Shown here in pieces: positions 47,904 through 57,122 of a stretch of 64,000 nt of DNA. Origin of the DNA: Amycolatopsis oliviviridis (GTDB lineage Bacteria; Actinomycetota; Actinomycetes; Mycobacteriales; Pseudonocardiaceae). The position numbers and the translations under genes were made by a program. The notes beneath the pieces are model-generated. The model made no database searches. It saw nothing but the letters and a program-made list of their open reading frames with translations, and was not told the origin of the DNA. The stretch covers positions 1 to 64,000 of the forward strand of contig NZ_BNAY01000010.1 of NCBI RefSeq assembly GCF_014654365.1. Reading direction: 5' to 3'. Every line of letters starts with the position of its first letter. Position 1 is the stretch's first letter.

Positions 47904-50327
47904 TCAAGGCCGCCAGGTGTCGTTCACCGCCGACGTGCAGCCGCTCGAAGCGGCGCCGACGCGATCGGCACCCGACTCCCACGTGACGGCGCCGCCCTCC
48001 TTGCGGATGTACTTGTACCGGAAGGCGGTCCCCTTCGGCAGGGTGACGTTCACTGTCCACAAGGGATAGCCGACCGACGACAGCGGGACGGCGTTCGCCG
48101 GGTTCCACGCACCGAGTTCGGGACGATCTCCGACGACGAAGATGTTCTGGCCCCAGGAAGTGGTGGCGTTCACCGTGAACTTCGTCGAAACACCGGTGCA
48201 CGCCGCGCTGTAGCGCTGCTTGACCACCGACGGGGTCTCGACCGGGGCGCCGGCGTCGATCGAATGCGCCAGCCGGACGAACTGCGCCATCGACCACGCC
48301 AGCGGTGTCGCCGCGCCGGTGCCTTCGCCGAAGGTGAACCCGCCGGCGCTCTGCCGGTCCCAGACCTGTTCGGGGATCAGGAAACCGGGATTCGCCGAGG
48401 CGGCCATGGCGGACAGATGCGTCGTCGCCGGGCGGCCATTGGCCAGTTCGTATTCTCCGCGTTCACCGGTGAGCAACGGCCACAGCCGTCCGACCCCGGC
48501 GCCGGTATAGGGACCACCGGAAGCGGTCTCGCCGTAGCCGTCGTGGTTGTACCGGTACCACATCGGCCCGTTCGGGGTGTCCACCTTGAGGGTCGAATCC
48601 ACTTCGGGCAGCGAGGCGGCGACCTCGGGATCGGCCGCCGGTTTCACGCCCAGCCGGACGAGATCCAGGAAACCGGCGTCGATGATGGCGCGCTCGTCGT
48701 GGTTTCCGCCGCCGTTCTGCAGGAAGACGTTCTGGCCGTCGTTCGGAGCGCCGTTGCCGTCGATGCGGTGGAAGTACCGGCCGTCGCCGAGCGGCCCGGA
48801 CGTGGTGAACGTCCAGGCGTTGACCTGCGCCTGCCACCTGTCGGCGGTCTCGCGGTACCGGGCTGCACTCGCGGTGTCCCCGTTCCGCTCGGCGACGTCG
48901 GCGGCGCAGATCAGCCCGGCGATCTCCGCGGCGATGGTGGACGGCGAGTAGCCGCCGTTCTCCTCCCAGCGTTCCTGCGGGGTGGAGGGACCGTGCGCGA
49001 CGAGGAAGTCCGCGGACTTCTTCACCTTCCCCCACATCCCCGCGTCGAACCGGCCCAGCTGCCACGCGAGCACGATCGGGAAGGCGACCTCGTCCATCTG
49101 CAGGCTGGTCCAGCAGTTGGTGCCGTCGAGCCGGGTGTTCTGCGGGAAGGAACCGTCCGGTCGCTGCTGCACGGTGAACAGATAGTCGACCGAACGGTCG
49201 GCCGCCGCCGAGTCGCCCGCCGCGATCTGCGCGGTCGAGACCTGGTACAGGTCGCGGGACCACACGGCGTGGTACCCGCAGTCCCCCGTCGTGTTCGCGT
49301 CCTTCGCCTCACCCCACGGATTGGTGAGCGAGGCGACGTTCGCACCCGGGTAGGTCTTGTCCTCGTGCGCCTTGAGGGTCATCAGCGCGACGTTGTACTG
49401 CGTGGTCAGACCGGCACCGGTGATCGAACGGGGTACCGCGGCCAGCGAGGAGAGGTAGCCGCTCCAGCCGGACCGGTACGCGGTGTCGGCCGCCGCGAAA
49501 CCACCCGCGAGCGAGGCCGACGCGTTCGCCGACGCGGCGCCGCGATCGCCGCCGAAACCGAGCGCGAGCGTGAAGGTGGTGTCGGTGCCCACCGGAATCT
49601 GCCCCAGCTGCACCAGGTTCCCGGGTGTCGAGGCCGAGTCGTACTGCGCGCCGAGAACGTGATCGCCGCTCAGGTCGACGTAACCGTCGCTCGCGGTCCC
49701 GCTGTAACCGCTGGTCGCCTTGACGAAACCGGTCGAGGAGGCCAGCGCGCTGGACACCGGCCCGTCCGAAGCGACCAGCTGTCCGCCGGAAGTGGCGCCG
49801 GTGTCGCCCATTCCGCTGTTGTTCAGGGACGGGTTGTACAACGCGTACAACTGCAGCGGACCGCCGCTGAGCACCTCGAACCTGGTCTGGATCAGCACGG
49901 TGGACCGGGCCGGGTCGGCGGTGTGGGTCTTGGTGATCCGGTAGCGGCCGTCGGTGGCGGTGTTGATCTGCCGGTAGCTCAGGGACCGCGGATCGGTGAG
50001 CACCAGCTGTTTGGTGGTGTGATCGCGTTCCAGCCGGGTGAAACCGGCGCCGTCGGAAACCACGTACTGCAGGTCCTGGACGTTGGCGACGTCCACGGTC
50101 GGATAGTAGATCTCGTGACTGATGCCCTGGCCGAGGGTGAACCACACCTTCGACGCGGCGCCGGTGGCGGTGCCGAAACCTTCCTTGCCCCCGGTCGTCC
50201 AGGCCGCCCCGGTGCCCGGTGCGCCAGGGGCGTCCGCCAAGGGCGCGGCGCTCGCCGGCGTGGACGCCAGGAGCGCTGCCGCGGTCAACAGCGCTATCGG
50301 CGCACGACGGCGCCTCGGAAACTTCAT
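47904..50327 (-). CDS. secreted GH15 glucoamylase with CBM20 starch-binding domain
   Basis: A secreted protein of 807 residues. Signal peptide MKFPRRRR then a hydrophobic run ending ASA. A beta-sandwich N-terminal domain (to about 270), an (alpha/alpha)6 GH15 catalytic domain (about 290-690) with HAVWSRDLY, the catalytic Glu in ERWEENGGYSPST, and WYRYNHDGYGE, then a C-terminal CBM20 (FVVGDRPELGAW, PLWTVNVTLPKGTAFRYKYI). It releases glucose from starch ends outside the cell. ATG 50327 follows GGGAAGGA. Monocistronic. Confidence 0.92.
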   Translation of the reverse strand: MKFPRRRRAPIALLTAAALLASTPASAAPLADAPGAPGTGAAWTTGGKEGFGTATGAASKVWFTLGQGISHEIYYPTVDVANVQDLQYVVSDGAGFTRLERDHTTKQLVLTDPRSLSYRQINTATDGRYRITKTHTADPARSTVLIQTRFEVLSGGPLQLYALYNPSLNNSGMGDTGATSGGQLVASDGPVSSALASSTGFVKATSGYSGTASDGYVDLSGDHVLGAQYDSASTPGNLVQLGQIPVGTDTTFTLALGFGGDRGAASANASASLAGGFAAADTAYRSGWSGYLSSLAAVPRSITGAGLTTQYNVALMTLKAHEDKTYPGANVASLTNPWGEAKDANTTGDCGYHAVWSRDLYQVSTAQIAAGDSAAADRSVDYLFTVQQRPDGSFPQNTRLDGTNCWTSLQMDEVAFPIVLAWQLGRFDAGMWGKVKKSADFLVAHGPSTPQERWEENGGYSPSTIAAEIAGLICAADVAERNGDTASAARYRETADRWQAQVNAWTFTTSGPLGDGRYFHRIDGNGAPNDGQNVFLQNGGGNHDERAIIDAGFLDLVRLGVKPAADPEVAASLPEVDSTLKVDTPNGPMWYRYNHDGYGETASGGPYTGAGVGRLWPLLTGERGEYELANGRPATTHLSAMAASANPGFLIPEQVWDRQSAGGFTFGEGTGAATPLAWSMAQFVRLAHSIDAGAPVETPSVVKQRYSAACTGVSTKFTVNATTSWGQNIFVVGDRPELGAWNPANAVPLSSVGYPLWTVNVTLPKGTAFRYKYIRKEGGAVTWESGADRVGAASSGCTSAVNDTWRP

Positions 50328-50480
50328 GACGGTCCTTCCCACAGGCTTCATCGACGGCAGGATTTGTTGTTAGCGGCAACTTATTACCTGGCCGCCTGGA
50401 CCGTCAGGGCCGATCGGAGTAACCCGGACCACTCGGACCGGTGGTCCGGTCCCCTGCCCGGCACCGGGCCACGGCGTCGC

Positions 50481-51362
50481 TCAGTCGGCCTCGACCGCCA
50501 CCGGGGGACGCAAGACGGGTTCGGCGACTCGCGACTCCGCAGGGATCTGAGCGACCACGAGGTACCCGCTGCCGAGCCATCGGCCGGGCCCCCGGCTCAC
50601 CGTGCGCTCGGGGGCGTACCGCCAGCGGTAGGTCCACGGCCGCACCAGGCGGTCGAAAGGCGGGACCAGCGCGGTGATGTCGTAGAACAGGACGTCGTGT
50701 GGCCGCAGGCCCGATTCCCGCATCCGGCCAACCAGTCGGGACGCCGGCAGGGCGTGGATACCACTCTTGTCCGCGCGGTGCCTGCGCTCTTCCGGGACCC
50801 CCAGGAGCCCCTCCAGCCGGCCGAGCAGGCGCCGCGCCGGCCAGAACGCGCCCCATTCGAACAGCCGGTACGGGCTGAGCGGGTTGAGCATCGTGATCAC
50901 GACGAACCCGCCGGGCTTCGTCACGCGCGTGATCTCGCGCAGCACGCGGTCGGCATCGACGTACTCCAGCACTCCCATCGCCAGCACGATGTCGAAGCTG
51001 CCGCCGGGGAACGGCAGGTCGCCGATGTCGGCGACGTGCAGCCGGACCTTGTCGTCTTCGCGCAGGCCGCGCGCGGCGATGTCGATCATCGCGGCGGACT
51101 GGTCGCACGCGGTGATGCGGAACCTCCCGCCGTCACCGCCGAGCAGGTGGTGGACCATCATGCCCGGTCCACACCCCACATCGAGCAGGTCACCGGACGG
51201 GAAGGACCGCAAAATCTCCGCGATGGCATACAGCCGCGACGCGAAATAACGCTCACTCGGACCGGATCGATAAGCCTGCGCGTAATCGTCGGCAAACCGG
51301 GGATCCTGATAGTGGAGACGGACCTGTCTTCCATGATCTGAATGGCTGTTTCGACCGAACAC
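50481..51362 (-). CDS. class I SAM-dependent methyltransferase
   Basis: A 293-residue methyltransferase: SAM motif LLDVGCGPGMM, acidic ITACDQS, VADIGDLPFPGGSFDIVLAMGVLEYV and VTKPGGFVVITML. The last ~110 residues form a separate region typical of small-molecule or lipid methyltransferases. It starts at GTG 51362, with the ribosome site CGGAGG lying inside the stop region of the preceding small gene, so the two are coupled. Confidence 0.88.
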   Translation of the reverse strand: MFGRNSHSDHGRQVRLHYQDPRFADDYAQAYRSGPSERYFASRLYAIAEILRSFPSGDLLDVGCGPGMMVHHLLGGDGGRFRITACDQSAAMIDIAARGLREDDKVRLHVADIGDLPFPGGSFDIVLAMGVLEYVDADRVLREITRVTKPGGFVVITMLNPLSPYRLFEWGAFWPARRLLGRLEGLLGVPEERRHRADKSGIHALPASRLVGRMRESGLRPHDVLFYDITALVPPFDRLVRPWTYRWRYAPERTVSRGPGRWLGSGYLVVAQIPAESRVAEPVLRPPVAVEAD

Positions 51363-51366
51363 CTGC

Positions 51367-51576
51367 CTACCTCCGTACTTTTGTCAGGCACCGCAAGAGA
51401 TTCCGGAAATCATCGGCAGCGTAGACCAGCTTCGGCGTTTCATTGCGCGATTCGCAGAATGCGAGGAATATTCCGGACTCCGAGTACCGGAATGAGAGGA
51501 ATCCATCGGACCATTCGTACCGATCTTCCAGCCCGGGATCGGTGGCAAGATTAAGGAAAGATATTTCGGCGGGCAA
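51367..51576 (-). CDS. small protein with a DUF397-like end
   Basis: A short frame ending four bases before the methyltransferase start. The C-terminal part (LSFRYSESGIFLAFCESRN, then KLVYAADDFRNLLRCL) resembles DUF397, small proteins usually paired with XRE regulators in actinomycetes. No ATG fits; a TTG at 51576 gives 69 residues, but the true start is uncertain. The coding stretch is markedly less GC-rich than its surroundings, a hint of recent transfer. Confidence 0.5.
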   Translation of the reverse strand: MPAEISFLNLATDPGLEDRYEWSDGFLSFRYSESGIFLAFCESRNETPKLVYAADDFRNLLRCLTKVRR

Positions 51577-51693
51577 AGCAGACCGACGGTCGCCGTTCTT
51601 CGCCGATTCGCGAAACGAGCGAACGCGCTCGCGACGGTCCGGACCGTGAGGTGCGGTGTCCGAGGCTGCGGCCGGGCGGGCTAGTTTGCTCGG

Positions 51694-52134
51694 GTGAGTC
51701 TTCTTGATGACGTGGCCGAGCGCGACGGCTGGCGGTGCTGGGTGTGCGACGAACCGGTCGACCCCGGCATGTCGGTGAACGACCCGCGGGGCCCCAGTGT
51801 CGACAGCCGGACCGCCGACCGGAAGGCCAAGATCGCCGAACGGCTCGCGCATCGCGGGTGCAACACCCGCAAGGGCGCGGTCAAGGTGGTCATCGCCTGG
51901 CCCGACCGTCTGCACGTGGTCGAACCCGCGCCGCTGATCACCGTCGCCGGACGGCTGGAACGCAAGGGAGGCCGCGAGATGGTCGCCCGCTGCCCGACCG
52001 AGCAGGACGCCAAGGAGGCGGCGGACTGGCTGGTGGACCGGTTCTCCCGGCTGGTACCGGGGCTGCCGGTGACCGCGGCCGTCGAGCCGGGTGGCGGCCA
52101 GTTCCTCGTCATCCTGGCCGCCGGTCGCCGCTGA
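51694..52134 (+). CDS. HNH-nuclease-like protein
   Basis: A 146-residue protein (GTG start). The N-terminal half has a zinc pair CWVC, then VNDPRGPSVDSR and LAHRGCNTRKGA, which matches the CxxC...HxxCNxxKG core of HNH nucleases, but the central His of the HNH motif is replaced in the DPRGPSVD segment. The C-terminal half is a small alpha/beta domain (DAKEAADWLVDRFSRLV). It may be a degenerate or non-nuclease relative. Monocistronic. Confidence 0.65.
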   Translation: MSLLDDVAERDGWRCWVCDEPVDPGMSVNDPRGPSVDSRTADRKAKIAERLAHRGCNTRKGAVKVVIAWPDRLHVVEPAPLITVAGRLERKGGREMVARCPTEQDAKEAADWLVDRFSRLVPGLPVTAAVEPGGGQFLVILAAGRR

Positions 52135-52155
52135 GCCGCACCCCGCGGCGGTGCG

Positions 52156-52965
52156 TCACGACAGAAGGCGCCGCACCTGGCCGTCGTGCACGTCGCTCAC
52201 CCATTCCCAGCCGGGCTTGGCCGACGGGCCGATCCGCGGGTCGTCGGGAGCCTCGCCCTCGCGCAAGGCGAGCACGTACGCCCGATCCCGCTCGATCCGT
52301 TCGCGAACCTGACCGGCTCCCCCGGCCGACCCGTGGCCGGGGACGACGACATCGACGTCGCCCGCCACGTCCTCCAGCAGCCGCAGCGCCGCCAGATAGT
52401 CCTCGATCGGGTCGGCGTCGCCGTCGAAGTCGAGCATCGGGACCAGGACGTCGGAGAGCATGTCGCCGGCGACGAGCACCCCGCGCTCTTCGATGACCAG
52501 CGCCGCGTGGCCCGGTGCGTGCGCTCGATGCTCGACGAGCCGGACCCGAGGACCGTCCCAAGGGAACCACTCCGTCCCGGCGGGCAAGGCGGAGATGAGG
52601 CCATACAGATCCAACGAGACCTTCTCGGCGATGCCTGTCGGCTCCAGGTGCTCGGTGATGAGGGCCTTCGCGTCCGGGCCGGACAGTTGCTCCTCGACGG
52701 CGGCCGCGCAGCGGGCGGTGCCGTAGCGGGGAACCGCGCCGAGCCGGGCGTGCCAGAGCAGGTGATCCCAATCCGGATGGGTCGAGAAGCCCGCCACCAC
52801 GCTCTGGCCCGCACTCGACAGATCGTGCGCGAGGCAGACCATTTCGTGGTCCTGGATTCCGGGATCGACGAGCAGTACCCCGGCCCCGCCCCGCACCACG
52901 ACGGTGTTGCTCCGCACGAACTCGCTCTCGTGGATGAGCACGCCCTCGGCGACCCGCGTCAGCAC
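52156..52965 (-). CDS. metallo-beta-lactamase-fold hydrolase
   Basis: A 269-residue MBL-fold protein. Metal ligands are seen in STHPDWDHLLWH (HxxxDH variant), RAHAPGHAAL, VAGDML and VPGHGSAG. The family cleaves esters, thioesters or lactones; substrate unknown. It converges with the HNH-like gene. The 266 bases before its start (52966-53231) hold no gene I can support. Confidence 0.87.
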   Translation of the reverse strand: MLTRVAEGVLIHESEFVRSNTVVVRGGAGVLLVDPGIQDHEMVCLAHDLSSAGQSVVAGFSTHPDWDHLLWHARLGAVPRYGTARCAAAVEEQLSGPDAKALITEHLEPTGIAEKVSLDLYGLISALPAGTEWFPWDGPRVRLVEHRAHAPGHAALVIEERGVLVAGDMLSDVLVPMLDFDGDADPIEDYLAALRLLEDVAGDVDVVVPGHGSAGGAGQVRERIERDRAYVLALREGEAPDDPRIGPSAKPGWEWVSDVHDGQVRRLLS

Positions 52966-53231
52966 GGGCGGACCTCTTTTCGCTTCCCGTCCGCCGTCCG
53001 CGGTTCGGTGCCGCTCATTTCGTCGCCTCCTGGGTCAGCCGATGAGTCGACCGATTCTGGCCCGCGACAACGCTGCGGGCAACGACCGGCAAAGGCGGGA
53101 ATGTTCCATTTCATCGCGCCGCGAACGGAAAATGGCAGGCCGGACCGGCGTCTCGTTCCGCGCCGAAAACATCCACGGCCTTTTCACCGGCTATTCCGAA
53201 CGCGAGGTCCGGTTCATTCACGAGCCGGCGT

Positions 53232-54167
53232 TCAGGCGATGTCCAGCACCGCCTTGCCGTGCAGTCGCCGCTCGAGCAGGGCCAGGGCCGCCTCCTCGTG
53301 GGAAGTCCATGCCGCTCGCCTGCTGATGCCGGGGTCGATGCGGCCGGCGGCGATCTCGGCGGCGAGCCAGGTCAGGTCCGCGGAGAAGTCTTCGCCCGCG
53401 TCGGCGAGCAAGAAGTAGGTGCGGATCGACCGGTCGTGCCGTCCGTCGGTCGGTGTCAGCGCCGCCGCGGGGAAGATCGAGTCCGCTCCGGACGACCGGC
53501 CGACACTCACCACCGTGCCACCGGCCTGGACAGCGGCGAACGCGTCGACGAGCTGTTGCCCTCCGACGTTCTCCAGCACCCCGGACACCGGCCGTTCCAC
53601 GTGCGCCGGGTCGGCGTGCACCTCGTGCGCGCCCAGCGCCCGGAGGCTGTCCTCCAGCGCGGGATTCCCGCTGATCGCCACGACTTCGGCACCCGCGCGG
53701 GCGGCGAGCTGGATCGCGTAGCGGCCGACTCCGCCGGAAGCGCCGGTGATCATCACCCGGCGGCCGAGGAGCGGCCCCATGCCCCGCAACACCTGCAACG
53801 CGGTCAGGCCGGCGACTGGGATCGTGCTCACCGCGCCGAGATCGGCGCCGTCCGGCACGGCGCCGAGCCGGGTGGCCGGAACCGCCCGCAGCTCGGCCCA
53901 GCCCGCGGTCTCGCCGAGGGTGACCACCGACGTCCCGGCCGCGGGGCCCGAACCGTCGACGGCGGCCTCGACCACCACGCCCGCCGCGTCCCAGCCGATC
54001 AAGGCGCCGTCCGGGGTCGCCGGGTCGGTCGCGCCCTTGACCTCGCCGTAGTTGAGCGAAACCGCTTCCACCCGGACGAGCGCCTCGTCGGGCGCGGGTA
54101 CCGGATCGGCCACGTCGGCCTGGGAGAGATGAGCCTTCGCGGTGTGGTCGACGACGAGTGCGCGCAC
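53232..54167 (-). CDS. zinc-free MDR/quinone-oxidoreductase-like enzyme
   Basis: A 311-residue medium-chain reductase: N-terminal GroES-like domain (VSLNYGEVKG, LIGWDAAGVVVEA) and a Rossmann domain with the cofactor loop MITGASGGVGRYAIQLA. Zinc ligands are absent, which points to an NADPH quinone or enal reductase. GTG 54167 follows AGGAGACC. The frame extends upstream to 54806 antisense to the TetR gene; that part is not coding. Divergent from a TetR repressor with palindromes between. Confidence 0.88.
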   Translation of the reverse strand: MRALVVDHTAKAHLSQADVADPVPAPDEALVRVEAVSLNYGEVKGATDPATPDGALIGWDAAGVVVEAAVDGSGPAAGTSVVTLGETAGWAELRAVPATRLGAVPDGADLGAVSTIPVAGLTALQVLRGMGPLLGRRVMITGASGGVGRYAIQLAARAGAEVVAISGNPALEDSLRALGAHEVHADPAHVERPVSGVLENVGGQQLVDAFAAVQAGGTVVSVGRSSGADSIFPAAALTPTDGRHDRSIRTYFLLADAGEDFSADLTWLAAEIAAGRIDPGISRRAAWTSHEEAALALLERRLHGKAVLDIA

Positions 54168-54191
54168 GATCTGGTCTCCTCTGCTCAATGT

Positions 54192-54228
54192 GCCACAGTG
54201 TGGCGTTTGCTCCATTGAAGCATATGCT
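54192..54228. promoter_or_regulatory. operators between the reductase and TetR genes
   Basis: Two palindromes lie in the 93-bp divergent gap: GCCACA-G-TGTGGC (54192-54204) and AGCATATGCT (54219-54228). They suit binding by the adjacent TetR regulator and control of both genes. Confidence 0.65.
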
Positions 54229-54260
54229 CGCCCGGGGCGGGGTCGGTTAGACTCGGCTCC

Positions 54261-54857
54261 ATGACGACCACCGGGGAGCCCGCGACACTGCGTGAGCGCA
54301 AGAAGCTGCGCACTCGCCAAGCCCTGGCGGAAACGGCGATCTCCCTGTTCGGCGAGCACGGTTTCGACGCCACGCCGCTCGACGCGCTGCTGGACGAGGT
54401 GGAGGTGTCGAGGCGGACCTTCTTCCGCAACTACCGCTCGAAGGAGGACGTCGCCCTCACCGCCGTCAAACGACTCTGGAGCGATTTCCTCGTCACCCTG
54501 GACGAAACGGAGAAATCCGGGGCGCTGGTGGACGTCTTCCGCGACGCACTCCTGACCACGCTGGCCCGCATGGACGACGGCTGGTATGAGCGTTTTCCCG
54601 CGACACTCAGGTTGATCGATCAGTCGGCCTCGTTGAACGGCCATTCGCTCAGGCACTGCGCGGAGATCCAGGCGGAGGTCGCGCACCGGCTCGGTGACGC
54701 GGACGATCTCGAACTGCGCATGCTCGTCGAATTCTGCGTGGCCACCTGGCGGTGCGCCCTGGACGAGTGGCTGCCCGACTGCGCCCCCGGCGAACTGCCG
54801 GGTCACGTGCGGCGAGCCTTCTCCGCCATGAACGACAGCCTGCTCCGGCGAGCGTGA
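54261..54857 (+). CDS. TetR-family regulator
   Basis: A 198-residue TetR protein: HTH ALAETAISLFGEHGFDATPLDALLDEVEVSRRTFFRNY, then a helical ligand domain. A TTAGACT -10-like element ends nine bases before the ATG, so the message may be leaderless. It probably represses the divergent quinone-reductase-like gene. Its stop is four bases from the stop of the converging LuxR-type gene. Confidence 0.9.
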   Translation: MTTTGEPATLRERKKLRTRQALAETAISLFGEHGFDATPLDALLDEVEVSRRTFFRNYRSKEDVALTAVKRLWSDFLVTLDETEKSGALVDVFRDALLTTLARMDDGWYERFPATLRLIDQSASLNGHSLRHCAEIQAEVAHRLGDADDLELRMLVEFCVATWRCALDEWLPDCAPGELPGHVRRAFSAMNDSLLRRA

Positions 54858-54861
54858 CGGC

Positions 54862-55464
54862 TCAGATCGCCCCGGTCCGCAAGGCGTACGCCACCGCGTG
54901 CGACCGGTTCCGCAGCTTCAACCGGGAGGTCATGGCGTAGATGATGTTCTTCACGGTCCGTTCCGAATAGGACAGTTCGGCCGCGATCGCGTTCGTGTCC
55001 AACCCTTCGGCCATCAGCCGCAGCACCTCGGTCTCCCGCGGGGAAAGGCCGGTCGCGGCGGGCTCGGGAATCCTGAGGAAACCACCGCGGAACCGCTCGG
55101 CCTGCTGGAACAGCGTGCCGAACGGAGTCACCCCGGCCGCGGCGGCACGGACGATGTCCGGCAGCTCTTCGCCCGCCACCGCCGCCCGCGGCAACAGCCT
55201 GACCACCCGGCATTCCACCACGACCGGCAGTTCGCTTTCCCTGATCCGGTCGAGCATCAGCACGATCGGTTTCCCTGTCCCGGCGCAGCGGCGCAGTGCC
55301 GCGATCGCTTCGGCGGTCAGGCTTTCGAACGCGGCCACGACGACGTCGGCATCCTCGCGCGGCGAGCCGTCGACGACCTTCATGCCCGTGCGGGATCCGA
55401 AGCAGCTGACCATCCCGGCCACCGTGAGCGGATCCAAGGCGCAGACACGCACCCGCACTTTCAC
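54862..55464 (-). CDS. LuxR-type regulator
   Basis: A 200-residue regulator with a C-terminal LuxR helix-turn-helix (TGLSPRETEVLRLMAEGLDTNAIAAELSYSERTVKNI). The N-terminal 115 residues look like a degenerate receiver (ADVVVAAFESL in place of the phosphoacceptor loop), so phosphorylation is doubtful. GTG 55464 overlaps the preceding stop (GTGA), coupling it to the BPL-N-like lipoprotein gene; no histidine kinase is adjacent on this strand. Confidence 0.85.
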   Translation of the reverse strand: MKVRVRVCALDPLTVAGMVSCFGSRTGMKVVDGSPREDADVVVAAFESLTAEAIAALRRCAGTGKPIVLMLDRIRESELPVVVECRVVRLLPRAAVAGEELPDIVRAAAAGVTPFGTLFQQAERFRGGFLRIPEPAATGLSPRETEVLRLMAEGLDTNAIAAELSYSERTVKNIIYAMTSRLKLRNRSHAVAYALRTGAI

Positions 55465-56222
55465 GGCCGCCCGACGGTCGTGTCGATCAGTTCGTGGGCG
55501 AGATCGAAGCGGACGCCGTCGGGGTTGGTCAGGCCCGCGTCCTCGTACCAGGTCTCGTCGGCCTCCGGATGCGGTCCGCTGACCCCGATCCGGCCCTTCC
55601 CGTACGGAGCGACGACGACCGCGGCGGCTCCGTTGTCGTAAGTCGCCAGGACGGTCGCGTCGGCTCCGTCGTCCAGGCGGAAAGCAGGTCCGTCCTGGAA
55701 GTACATATGCCGGGACTCGCCCTTCCAGGTCACCTCCAGCACGGTGTCGCGTTCGTCGGGGACGCCGGAACCGGGAGAACCGGCGTATCCGTAGCTGTCG
55801 CCGGGCAGCAGGTCGAAGCCCGGGTCGCGGCCCGCCAGATAGCCGCCGAAGCACAGGCCGAGGTAGCTGCCACCTGCCCGGATCCAGTCGCGCATCACCT
55901 GGGCCGAGCCGCGCAGGTCCCGCCAGGTTCGCTCCAGATCGTCACCACCGCCCGGCTGGACGTACAGCCGCGCCTCGGCCAGCGTGGCGGCGGTGAGCGG
56001 GACCCCGGTGCCCGGGCCGACGTACTTGACCTCGAACGGTCGCGGCGCCTTGCGCAGCAGCGTGGCCACCGACGGCGCGCAGTCCGCGCAGCCCTGCGGA
56101 CCGTTGTACACCAACGCGAGCGGCTTGCGACCACCCACGTCCCCGAGGGCCTGCCGTCCACAACCGACGGTCAGCAATGCGGCAAGGGGAAGCGCGCCGA
56201 GAAGCACTCGACGTCTGTTCAC
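55461..56222 (-). CDS. BPL-N/glutamine-amidotransferase-fold lipoprotein or Tat substrate
   Basis: About 253 residues. The N-terminus (VNRRRVLLGALPLAALLTVGC) combines a twin-Arg-like RRR with a possible lipobox TVGC. The rest fits the BPL-N (class I amidotransferase-like) fold: PLALVYNGPQGC, YVQPGGGDD, and the nucleophile elbow GLCFGGYLAG with Cys. It is probably an exported protein of unknown activity. GTG 56222 is one possible start; an in-frame GTG about 45 bases upstream is another. Confidence 0.75.
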   Translation of the reverse strand: MNRRRVLLGALPLAALLTVGCGRQALGDVGGRKPLALVYNGPQGCADCAPSVATLLRKAPRPFEVKYVGPGTGVPLTAATLAEARLYVQPGGGDDLERTWRDLRGSAQVMRDWIRAGGSYLGLCFGGYLAGRDPGFDLLPGDSYGYAGSPGSGVPDERDTVLEVTWKGESRHMYFQDGPAFRLDDGADATVLATYDNGAAAVVVAPYGKGRIGVSGPHPEADETWYEDAGLTNPDGVRFDLAHELIDTTVGRP

Positions 56223-56462
56223 CCCACCCGGCGAAGGGGTGATCTCCGGATCCGTTCCAGGCACTGTTTCACTCCTGTGTCTTCCGAGCGCGGCCGTGGT
56301 CCTTTTCGTCGGTTTCCATGCTCCGGGCAGGCAGCGACCCGCCGCACCGGCGACCCGGCCCGAACAACCCGCCGACCGGCTGCCACCGCCCAGCCGATCG
56401 GCGGGCACGGGCCTTCCCGGCTCGGGTGGTGCCCGTTCGCCGGATGCGACGAGACTGGGTGC

Positions 56463-57122
56463 ATGATTCGAGTGGTCGTCGTCGACGACGAGGAGCTGGT
56501 GCGCTCGGGGTTCCGCCTCATCCTGGAGGCCGCGGGCGACATCGAGGTCGTGGCGACCGTGACCGGTGCCGAGGCGGTCAAGGAGATCAGCCTGCACGGC
56601 CCCGACGTCGTGCTGCTCGACATCCGGATGCCCGACGTCGACGGGCTCACCATCCTGCGGCAGCTGTGTGGCCTGCGGAAGACACCGGCCATCGCGATGC
56701 TGACGACCTTCGATTCCGACGAGTACATCGCGACCGCGTTGCGTTCGGGCGCGGCCGGGTTCCTGCTCAAGGACACCGCGCCCGCTCTGCTCGCGCATTT
56801 CGTCCGGACGCTGGCCGCCGGTGGGGTGGTGCTCTCCCCCAAGGTCACGCGCACCGTCGTCGGCGGCTATCTCGAATCGGGGGCGGGCTCCCCCGCGGCC
56901 ACCCAGGTCGGACGGCTGTCGGAGCGCGAACGCGCGGTGCTCGTGCTCATCACGGACGGGTTGTCCAACGCGGACATCGCCGCGCGGATCCACCTGAGTG
57001 TCGGCACGGTCAAGGACCACGTGTCGGCCATCCTCACGAAACTCCAGGTGCCGACCCGCGTCCAGGCCGCCTTGGTGGCGCAACAGGCGGGCTTGCTGAG
57101 CAACGGCGACGGCCGCTCGTGA
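56463..57122 (+). CDS. NarL-type response regulator
   Basis: A 219-residue regulator: receiver with acidic pocket VVVDDEELVR, phosphoacceptor Asp in VVLLDIRMPDVDG, Thr of TTF and Lys of LLKD, and a LuxR HTH (RLSERERAVLVLITDGLSNADIAARI). Its stop overlaps the start of the cognate kinase by four bases. Confidence 0.93.
   Translation: MIRVVVVDDEELVRSGFRLILEAAGDIEVVATVTGAEAVKEISLHGPDVVLLDIRMPDVDGLTILRQLCGLRKTPAIAMLTTFDSDEYIATALRSGAAGFLLKDTAPALLAHFVRTLAAGGVVLSPKVTRTVVGGYLESGAGSPAATQVGRLSERERAVLVLITDGLSNADIAARIHLSVGTVKDHVSAILTKLQVPTRVQAALVAQQAGLLSNGDGRS

Noticed and set aside
47883..51341. Very long plus-strand open frame of 1152 codons
   Set aside because: It is antisense to the glucoamylase and methyltransferase, whose domains are clear; composition is Arg/Gly-rich as expected for a shadow frame.
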